The notes below the pieces were generated by a model. That model was not told the origin of the DNA and searched no databases. It saw only the letters and a list, made by a program, of their open reading frames with translations. This document shows, piece after piece, positions 58,459 to 64,000 of a DNA stretch of 64,000 nucleotides. The stretch's first letter is position 1, and each line of letters begins with the position of its first letter. The DNA lies in the NCBI RefSeq assembly GCF_042429235.1, contig NZ_JBHMBA010000002.1; one strand, given 5' to 3'. The stretch comes from Arthrobacter_B citreus. Lineage in GTDB: Bacteria > Actinomycetota > Actinomycetes > Actinomycetales > Micrococcaceae. The position numbers were made by a program, and so were the translations under genes.

Positions 58459-60288
58459 GTGCTGCGCACTCATGCCCTTGGTTCCCTGAGGGCCGAGCAT
58501 ATTGGACAGACCGTCACTCTCGCTGGCTGGGTGGCCCGACGCCGGGACCACGGAGGGGTTGCGTTCCTGGACCTCCGCGATGCCTCCGGATTTGCGCAGG
58601 TCGTCGTCCGCGAAGAGGACGTCTTCCACAGCCTGCGCAACGAATACGTCCTGCAGATCACCGGCACCGTGCAGAAGCGCCCCGAGGGCAACGAAAACCC
58701 CTCGCTGGCCACCGGTGAGGTGGAAGTTATCGCGGACAAGGTTGTCGTCCTGAATACTTCGGATCCGCTGCCGTTCCAGGTTGACGAGCACGTCGAAGTG
58801 GGTGAGGAAGCCCGCCTGAAGCACCGCTACCTCGACCTGCGCCGCCCGGCCCCGTCCCGGAACATGCGCCTGCGCTCCGAGGCCAACCGCGTTGCCCGCA
58901 ACCTGCTCCACGACGAGGGCTTCGTGGAGATCGAGACCCCCACGCTGACCCGCTCCACGCCCGAGGGCGCCCGCGACTTCGTGGTGCCAGCGCGTCTGGC
59001 ACCGGGTTCCTGGTACGCGCTGCCGCAGTCCCCGCAGCTGTTCAAGCAGCTGCTGCAGGTGGGCGGCTTCGAGAAGTACTACCAGATTGCCCGCTGCTAC
59101 CGCGATGAGGACTTCCGCGCGGACCGCCAGCCGGAGTTCACCCAGCTGGACATCGAGGCCAGCTTTGTCGAGGAAGACGACATCATCGCCCTCGGCGAGT
59201 CCGTGGTGAAGGCGCTGTGGAAGCTGATCGATGTCGAGATCCCCACTCCGATCCAGCGCATGACGTACGCCGATGCGATGGCACGTTTTGGTTCGGACAA
59301 GCCGGACCTGCGGTTCGGCCTGGAGCTGACCGAGCTGACCGAGTTCTTCAAGGACACGACCTTCCGCGTCTTCCAGGCCCCCTACGTGGGCGCCGTCGTC
59401 ATGCCCGGCGGAGCATCGCAGCCCCGCCGCACGCTGGATGCCTGGCAGGAATGGGCCAAGCAGCGCGGCGCCCGCGGCCTGGCCTACGTGCTGGTCCAGG
59501 AAGACGGCACCCTGACCGGCCCCGTCGCCAAGAACCTCACCGACTTCGAGCGGGAAAACCTCGCCGCCAAGGTTGGCGCCAAGCCCGGCGACTGCATCTT
59601 CTTTGCCGCCGGTGAAACCACCGCGGCCCGTGCCCTGCTCGGTGCCGCACGGGTTGAGATCGGCCACCGCACCGGCCTGATCGACCCGAACGACTGGGCC
59701 TTCGTCTGGGTTGTCGACGCCCCCATGTTCGAGCCGGCCTCCGAGGCCGTCGCTGCCGGTGACGTTGCCGTGGGCGGCGGCGCATGGACCGCTGTCCACC
59801 ACGCCTTCACCTCGCCCAAGCCCGAGTTCATGGACACGTTCGACACCGACCCGGGGTCCGCCCTGGCCTACGCCTACGACATTGTCTGCAACGGCAACGA
59901 AATTGGCGGCGGCTCGATCCGTATCCACCAGCGCGATGTGCAGGAACGCGTCTTCAAGGTCATGGGCCTGTCGCAGGAGGACGCGCAGGAGAAGTTCGGC
60001 TTCCTGCTCGAGGGCTTCAAGTACGGCGCTCCGCCGCACGGCGGCATCGCCTTTGGCTGGGACCGCGTGGTGGCCCTGCTGGCCGGCACCGAGTCCATCC
60101 GCGACGTCATTGCCTTCCCGAAGACCGGCAACGGCTATGACCCGCTGACGGCCGCTCCGGCTCCGATCACCGCGCAGCAGCGCAAGGAGGCCGGCGTGGA
60201 CTTCCGCCCCGAGGCCAAGAAGCCTGAAGCCAAGAAGGACGAAGCCAAGAAGGACGAAGCGAAGAAGGATGAGGCAAAGGACGCCTGA
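58459..60288 (+). CDS. aspS: Aspartyl-tRNA synthetase
   Basis: 609 residues, GTG start after GAAAGGA. The N-terminal OB anticodon domain (LAGWVARRRDHGGVAFLDLRD), class II motifs (FVEIETPTLTRSTPEGARDF, YYQIARCYRDEDFRADRQPE with Arg of motif 2) and a GAD insertion domain about residues 290-420 are visible; PPHGGIAFGWDRVVALL is motif 3. A C-terminal lysine/glutamate tail encoded by 15-base repeats (60211-60285) is an added feature. A strong terminator follows. Confidence 0.97.
   Translation: MLRTHALGSLRAEHIGQTVTLAGWVARRRDHGGVAFLDLRDASGFAQVVVREEDVFHSLRNEYVLQITGTVQKRPEGNENPSLATGEVEVIADKVVVLNTSDPLPFQVDEHVEVGEEARLKHRYLDLRRPAPSRNMRLRSEANRVARNLLHDEGFVEIETPTLTRSTPEGARDFVVPARLAPGSWYALPQSPQLFKQLLQVGGFEKYYQIARCYRDEDFRADRQPEFTQLDIEASFVEEDDIIALGESVVKALWKLIDVEIPTPIQRMTYADAMARFGSDKPDLRFGLELTELTEFFKDTTFRVFQAPYVGAVVMPGGASQPRRTLDAWQEWAKQRGARGLAYVLVQEDGTLTGPVAKNLTDFERENLAAKVGAKPGDCIFFAAGETTAARALLGAARVEIGHRTGLIDPNDWAFVWVVDAPMFEPASEAVAAGDVAVGGGAWTAVHHAFTSPKPEFMDTFDTDPGSALAYAYDIVCNGNEIGGGSIRIHQRDVQERVFKVMGLSQEDAQEKFGFLLEGFKYGAPPHGGIAFGWDRVVALLAGTESIRDVIAFPKTGNGYDPLTAAPAPITAQQRKEAGVDFRPEAKKPEAKKDEAKKDEAKKDEAKDA
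60211..60282 (+). repeat. 15-bp tandem repeat in aspS 3' end
   Basis: Units GAGGCCAAGAAGCCT, GAAGCCAAGAAGGAC twice, GAAGCGAAGAAGGAT and a partial unit run from 60211. Each encodes EAKKD or a variant. The result is a lysine-rich tail outside the catalytic domains. Confidence 0.85.
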
Positions 60289-60313
60289 GGCGTCTTGATC
60301 CGGTTTCGTTGAC

Positions 60314-60353
60314 GGAGAGGCCCGGTTGCTGCGAGCAGCCGGGCCTCTCCTTT
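60314..60353 (+). terminator. Intrinsic terminator after aspS
   Basis: A 17-base stem (60314-60330 with 60334-60350, one G-T pair) with a 3-base loop is followed by TTT. It lies 25 bases after the aspS stop and also precedes the convergent SRPBCC gene. Confidence 0.85.
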
Positions 60354-60387
60354 GTGCAGCCGGGCTCAGGCCGGACGGCCCGGCACT

Positions 60388-60843
60388 TCAGGAACCGGCG
60401 TGGGAAGAGACAAGGTGCCGGTTCCGGGTCTCGATGAGATTGCGCAGATACCGGGCCAGGACAAGCTTCTCCACGATCCGTCCCAGCGGGCCGAACGGCG
60501 CGGCAAACTCAATATGGTCCACCATGGTGGTGACGCCGTCCCGGCGGCTGAACCCATGGACATGCCGAAAGCTCTTGAACGGCCCCCTGACCTGCTCGTC
60601 CACAAACGAGCAAGGTGGATCCATCGCCGTGATCCGGCTGGTCATGCGCAGCGGGAGGCCAAAGTGCCACGCCCGCCAAGTCACCTCCTGCCCGGCCTCG
60701 ATCAGGCCTGAGGTCACGCCGCCCACTGCCTGTTCCCGGGATGCAGCCATTGACTGTGTGTGGGCATCGATGCTGCGGGCCCGGTCAAACAACTGCTCCA
60801 ACGGCATGGAAGTTTCGGTGCTGCAGTGAAAGGAGACCGTCAT
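60388..60843 (-). CDS. SRPBCC-family protein
   Basis: 151 residues. FHCSTETSMPLEQLFDRARSID and the C-terminal helix GRIVEKLVLARYLRNLIETRN fit the cyclase/dehydrase-like SRPBCC fold, with a central hydrophobic pocket and MVDHIEFAAPFGPLG near the end. Such proteins bind hydrophobic ligands; the ligand here is unknown. It lies 57 bases after the flavin-reductase gene on the same strand. Confidence 0.82.
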   Translation of the reverse strand: MTVSFHCSTETSMPLEQLFDRARSIDAHTQSMAASREQAVGGVTSGLIEAGQEVTWRAWHFGLPLRMTSRITAMDPPCSFVDEQVRGPFKSFRHVHGFSRRDGVTTMVDHIEFAAPFGPLGRIVEKLVLARYLRNLIETRNRHLVSSHAGS

Positions 60844-60900
60844 GCCGAGAGTATGGCAGGGACTTCCGCCGGCGCCGAATCGCCGGTGGTCGAGCCGGGG

Positions 60901-61425
60901 TCAGGCGAACTCCGGAACGCTCAGCCGGCGAAAGGCCGACCCATGGAACACCAGGGGCTCGTGGGCGTCCTCGTGGGAGGCATGGCCGTGAACCCGCAGC
61001 AGCACCACGCCGTGGTCCCCGGCGGGGACCTCGTTTTCCACTGAGCATTCGAGCCACAGCGCGGCACGGTCCAGGAACAGTGCACCGGACTCGTCGGTGT
61101 GAAGATTCAGTCCGGCAAAACGATCGCCGGTCTTGGACGCGATCTGTTTGCAGATTCCCTCATGCTCGGAGCCCAGGATGGACACGCCGATGCGGGATGC
61201 GGGCCGAAGCACCGGCCAGGTGCGGGACGTGTTCTGCACGGCAAACATCACCAGCGGCGGGTCCATGGAGACCCCCACGGTGAAGGATGATGCAACAATT
61301 CCCTGCGGCTGTCCGTCGACCACGGCGCACAGGGCGGCAATTCCCGAGGGGAACCGCGAATAGGCGCGGCGCAGTGCTGCCGGCTGAAGGTCAGTAACCA
61401 GAGACCTGGCTGAAACAAGAGACAT
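60901..61425 (-). CDS. Flavin reductase-family protein
   Basis: 174 residues. LRRAYSRFPSGIAALCAVVDGQPQGIVASSFTVGVSMDPPLVMFAV is spread over residues 20-70 and matches the flavin-reductase/HpaC-like split barrel, with SRTWPVL and the later GHASHEDAHEPLVFHGSAFR. It reduces FMN or FAD with NAD(P)H, supplying a partner monooxygenase. The nearest oxygenase is the nitronate monooxygenase-like gene at 62605, but the two are not in one operon. ATG 61425 is chosen over 61467; GAGG lies 9 bases before it. Confidence 0.85.
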   Translation of the reverse strand: MSLVSARSLVTDLQPAALRRAYSRFPSGIAALCAVVDGQPQGIVASSFTVGVSMDPPLVMFAVQNTSRTWPVLRPASRIGVSILGSEHEGICKQIASKTGDRFAGLNLHTDESGALFLDRAALWLECSVENEVPAGDHGVVLLRVHGHASHEDAHEPLVFHGSAFRRLSVPEFA

Positions 61426-61752
61426 GGTGGAAAATCCTCTGCCTTGAAGCGCGGTGCCGACAACCATTGGGGTTATGTCACCACCACCGCGGTACTTGCC
61501 GCTGCCGGGAAGTTTCGCCGGGCGGCCGAATCGTCACCTGGAGCACCCCGCTACGGCGAGAGGGTTGCCGTCCAGCCGGCCAGGGCCCGTGGCTGGAACT
61601 CTTGATTCTGGGTCCCAACCTAGGCGCGGCGGATACAGGGGCGCAAACGAATGCCTCACTTCGTAAAACTCGGCTTCATAAAACGTTCCCTGTGACGGCG
61701 GAGCTTCATAAAACTTCTCAAACCCGCAGTGCCAAGGGGATAGAGTTTGGGC
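61426..61752. other. Intergenic stretch between flavin reductase and PhzF-like genes
   Basis: 327 bases between divergent genes and without a supported gene. It contains three CTTCRTAAAAC direct repeats on the right side and AAGGGGA as a ribosome binding site for the PhzF-like gene. The left two-thirds hold no repeat, hairpin or ORF that I can support. Confidence 0.7.
61659..61714 (+). promoter_or_regulatory. Three phased CTTCRTAAAAC direct repeats
   Basis: CTTCGTAAAAC at 61659-61669 and CTTCATAAAAC at 61674-61684 and 61704-61714 start at spacings of exactly 15 and 30 bases. The last ends 38 bases before the PhzF-like start, where a promoter would be. The phasing and placement suggest binding sites for a regulator; no such gene is in the immediate vicinity. 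Confidence 0.55.
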
Positions 61753-62589
61753 ATGAAACAACGGTGGTTTAAGCAAGTTGACGTCTTTGGCAGTGAACCG
61801 TATCTGGGAAATCCGCTGGCCGTGGTGCTGGAAGCCGAGGGTCTTTCCGATACTGACATGGAGTCCTTCGCGCGGTGGACCAACCTCTCCGAAACCACCT
61901 TCGTGCTGCCGCCCACCCAGGACGGCGCCGATTACCGCGTCCGTATCTTCACCCCCGGCGGCGAAATTCCCTTCGCCGGGCATCCCACGCTGGGAACATG
62001 CCACGCCTGGCTGGAGGCCGGCAACAAGCGCCGCTATCCCGACGTCGTGGTCCAGGAGTGCGGCATCGGCCTGGTCACGCTGCATGCCAATGCCGGCATC
62101 GCCGCTTTTGCCGCCCCGCCGCTGCTGCGCTCGGGTCCGCTTGAAGAGGACGTGCTGGACCAGGCGCTGAAGGCCCTGAACCTGGACCGCACACAGATTC
62201 TCGCGTCCAACTGGATCGACAACGGTCCCGGCTGGCTGGGACTGCTGCTGCCGGATGCCGCGTCAGTGCTGGCGCTGAAGCCGGATCCGGTTGTCATGGG
62301 AAGCCTGCGCGTGGGCGTCATCGGAGCCCAGCCGGCCGACGCCGAAACCGACTACGAAGTCCGCGCTTTTGTTCCCGGGCTCGGGATCACCGAGGATCCG
62401 GTCACGGGGAGCCTGAACGCCGGCCTGGCGCAGTGGCTCATTGGTGCGGATCTCGCTCCGGAGCGCTACGTCGTCACGCAGGGGACCGCGGTGCGGCGCG
62501 ACGGGCGGGTCCGTGTCTTTACCCGCGACGGCAAAATCTGGGTGGGCGGATCCACGGTCACCTCCATTGACGGCACCGTCACGCTGTAA
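61753..62589 (+). CDS. PhzF-like isomerase/epimerase family protein
   Basis: 278 residues. FKQVDVFGSEPYLGNPLAVVLE is the N-terminal family signature, with the catalytic Glu in WTNLSETTFVLPP, then RIFTPGGEIPFAGHPTLGTCHAW, and C-terminal VTGSLNAGLAQWLI. PhzF isomerises dihydro-hydroxyanthranilate in phenazine synthesis, but most members, including this one, lack the other phz genes and have unknown substrates. An upstream TTG at 61747 is a possible start with closer spacing to AAGGGGA. It is followed by the nitronate monooxygenase gene at 15 bases. Confidence 0.88.
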   Translation: MKQRWFKQVDVFGSEPYLGNPLAVVLEAEGLSDTDMESFARWTNLSETTFVLPPTQDGADYRVRIFTPGGEIPFAGHPTLGTCHAWLEAGNKRRYPDVVVQECGIGLVTLHANAGIAAFAAPPLLRSGPLEEDVLDQALKALNLDRTQILASNWIDNGPGWLGLLLPDAASVLALKPDPVVMGSLRVGVIGAQPADAETDYEVRAFVPGLGITEDPVTGSLNAGLAQWLIGADLAPERYVVTQGTAVRRDGRVRVFTRDGKIWVGGSTVTSIDGTVTL

Positions 62590-62604
62590 GCCACGGATTG
62601 ACGC

Positions 62605-63675
62605 ATGTTTGATCTGCAGTCCCTGCCGCTTCCCGTCGTCGGCGCGCCCATGGCGGGTGGGCCGTCCACGCCGGAGCTTGCCGCGGCGGTCAGCAACGCC
62701 GGCGGCCTGGGGTTCCTGGCCGGAGGGTACAAGAGCCCCGCCGCTGTGCACGAACAGGTCTCCCGGACCCGGGAACTGACCGGGCAGCCTTTCGGCCTGA
62801 ATATCTTCGTGCCGGATCACGCCAACACCTACGCGGAGATGAGCGGGGAGAAGCAGGCCGCAAAGCTCGCTGCGTCCCTGGCCTACCGTGACGTCCTGGC
62901 CGCCGGCACGGGGCAGGAACCCGGGCTGCCGGACCCGGCGGACGACGACGGCTGGCAGGCCAAGCTGGAGCTGGCACTGGGGGAGCGCGTGCCGGTGGTG
63001 TCGTTCACCTTTGGACTGCCGGAACCGAGCGTGCTGGCGGAGTTTTCCGGCCGGGACATTTGCACCGTTGTCACCGTGACCGACGTTGACGAGGCCCGGG
63101 CGGCGGCCGGCGCCGGAGCGGGGGCGCTGTGCGTTCAGGGGCCGGAAGCGGGAGGACACCGGGGAACGCTGGACAGCGCGAAAGCACCCGGCGTGGTGCC
63201 CCTGACTGAGCTGCTGCAGGCGATCCGGGAGGCATGCGGGCTGCCGCTCATTGCAGCCGGCGGAATAAGCACTCCGGCGGACACCGCCAACGCTCTGGCC
63301 GGCGGTGCCGCCGCGGTCCAGGTGGGAACCATGCTGCTGCTCAGTGATGAAGCCGGCACCAGCCGGGTGCACCGTGCGGCGCTGGGGGAAGCCGGGGAGG
63401 ATTCCCGGTGGCGGGACACATCAATGACCCGCGCCTTTTCCGGCCGGCCGGCACGCGGATTGACCAACGCCTTCATGCGCGCCTATCCGGACGCACCGGA
63501 CGCCTACCCCTATGTAAACCACATCACCGGGCCGCTGCGTGCAGCAGCCGCGGCGGAGGGCAACCCGGACGGGGTGAGCCTGTGGGCGGGCACCGGCTAC
63601 TTGCACGCGGTCCAGGCGCCGGCGGGCGGGATCGTCCGCCGGCTTGCGGGGCCCCGGGGAACTACGGCACTGTAA
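62605..63675 (+). CDS. Nitronate monooxygenase-like FMN protein
   Basis: 356 residues, TIM barrel. LPLPVVGAPMAGGPSTPELAAAV and GGLGFLAGGYKSP are the N-terminal family blocks; GALCVQGPEAGGHRGT has the catalytic His, and LIAAGGISTPADTANALAGGAAAVQVGTMLL binds the FMN phosphate. It probably oxidises alkyl nitronates or related nitro compounds. The last 14 bases overlap the stop region of the acVLRF1-like gene on the other strand. Confidence 0.9.
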   Translation: MFDLQSLPLPVVGAPMAGGPSTPELAAAVSNAGGLGFLAGGYKSPAAVHEQVSRTRELTGQPFGLNIFVPDHANTYAEMSGEKQAAKLAASLAYRDVLAAGTGQEPGLPDPADDDGWQAKLELALGERVPVVSFTFGLPEPSVLAEFSGRDICTVVTVTDVDEARAAAGAGAGALCVQGPEAGGHRGTLDSAKAPGVVPLTELLQAIREACGLPLIAAGGISTPADTANALAGGAAAVQVGTMLLLSDEAGTSRVHRAALGEAGEDSRWRDTSMTRAFSGRPARGLTNAFMRAYPDAPDAYPYVNHITGPLRAAAAAEGNPDGVSLWAGTGYLHAVQAPAGGIVRRLAGPRGTTAL

Positions 63676-64000
63676 CCCGCACAAAGACCGAGGATGCGTC
63701 CCTCGCGGCTTTGGCCAGCACGGCGAGCTTGGGATCGGGAACATCCAGCGGGCGCAGCCGGGCAAGGCCGCTGAACGGCGAAAAGACCTTTTCCCCGGCC
63801 AGCACCTCGGTCAGCGCCCGGTCGCCGCCAAACACGAGGTATTCCGGCGGATGTTCCGTGAAGATCCTTGCCGCCTGCTCCGCAGCGGTCTGCACCAGGG
63901 CGTCGGCCTGATTGGTCCGCCGGCGCGCGAAGCGCTGCTGCGAGCCGCCCCCGGCCGCCGTGCGGGACTGCACATACCGGTTGCCGGCCTTGGAGGCCAT
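63662..64000 (-). CDS. acVLRF1-like peptidyl-tRNA hydrolase, cut by window edge
   Basis: 112 residues of C-terminal sequence are visible. RYVQSRTAAGGGSQQRFARRR carries the Gly-rich loop and Gln typical of the Vms1/VLRF1 release-factor family in Actinobacteria, followed by ARIFTEHPPEYLVFGGDRA and LARLRPLDVPDPKLAVLAKAA. Such enzymes free nascent chains from stalled large subunits in ribosome rescue. The ATG at 64000 coincides with the window edge and may be internal; the N-terminus probably continues outside. Confidence 0.7.
   Translation of the reverse strand: MASKAGNRYVQSRTAAGGGSQQRFARRRTNQADALVQTAAEQAARIFTEHPPEYLVFGGDRALTEVLAGEKVFSPFSGLARLRPLDVPDPKLAVLAKAARDASSVFVRVTVP

Noticed and set aside
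1..64000. Prophage, insertion sequence or defence island
   Set aside because: No integrase, transposase, phage structural, restriction or CRISPR genes were recognised; the AbiEi-like gene stands alone.

Overview
The window is chromosomal DNA of a high-GC Gram-positive bacterium, most likely an Arthrobacter-like member of the Micrococcaceae. The signs are a mycothiol-dependent formaldehyde dehydrogenase and a CGYC mycoredoxin, actinobacterial-type phosphatidylinositol-phosphate synthase, frequent GTG starts, LexA-box-like sites of the actinobacterial kind, and the gene order ruvCAB - yajC/secD/secF - rel - DUF349 - cyclophilin - hisS - aspS. I see no rRNA, tRNA, CRISPR array, insertion sequence or prophage. 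Both edges cut a gene.

Region 1 (1-24 kb) is accessory: an epimerase fragment, a DNA-protein-crosslink (SRAP/HMCES-type) gene with a likely SOS box, two aldo/keto reductases, a thioesterase, a lipoate ligase-like protein, an unusual winged-helix plus pullulanase-X25 fusion, an alpha/beta hydrolase, a lipase-maturation-factor-like membrane protein, a DUF427 protein and a lipoprotein. Then come a mycothiol module (mscR, a metallo-beta-lactamase-fold hydrolase, mycoredoxin), a second SRAP gene, an MMPL exporter, chorismate mutase, a CoA-transferase, DUF2087 and DUF2776-like proteins, and two tandem DHA2 drug exporters.

Region 2 (24-43 kb) is information processing and cofactor biosynthesis: an SOS-box-preceded DUF6504-like gene plus dnaE2 (no imuB in the window), the thrS-HIT-pgsA operon, pdxS, then a block (GNAT, M3 peptidase, CapA, gatD-murT) separating pdxS from pdxT, and the pdxT-yebC-ruvC-ruvA-ruvB operon.

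Region 3 (43-60 kb) is housekeeping: yajC-secD-secF (protein export), the bifunctional (p)ppGpp enzyme Rel, a solitary AbiEi-like protein, a DUF349 protein, a membrane-anchored cyclophilin, hisS and aspS. A NarL-type two-component system, an adenosine/adenine deaminase and an amino-acid permease sit between hisS and aspS.

Region 4 (60-64 kb) holds small oxidoreductase-type genes (SRPBCC, flavin reductase, PhzF-like, nitronate monooxygenase) and, cut by the right edge, an acVLRF1-like peptidyl-tRNA hydrolase.

Most intergenic gaps are short. Several carry perfect or near-perfect hairpins, and several proteins contain short in-frame tandem-repeat expansions. The most unusual items are the wHTH-X25 fusion, the SOS-linked sites, the phased direct repeats before the PhzF-like gene, and the large palindrome between mycoredoxin and the second SRAP gene. 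All family calls are from reading motifs, not database searches.
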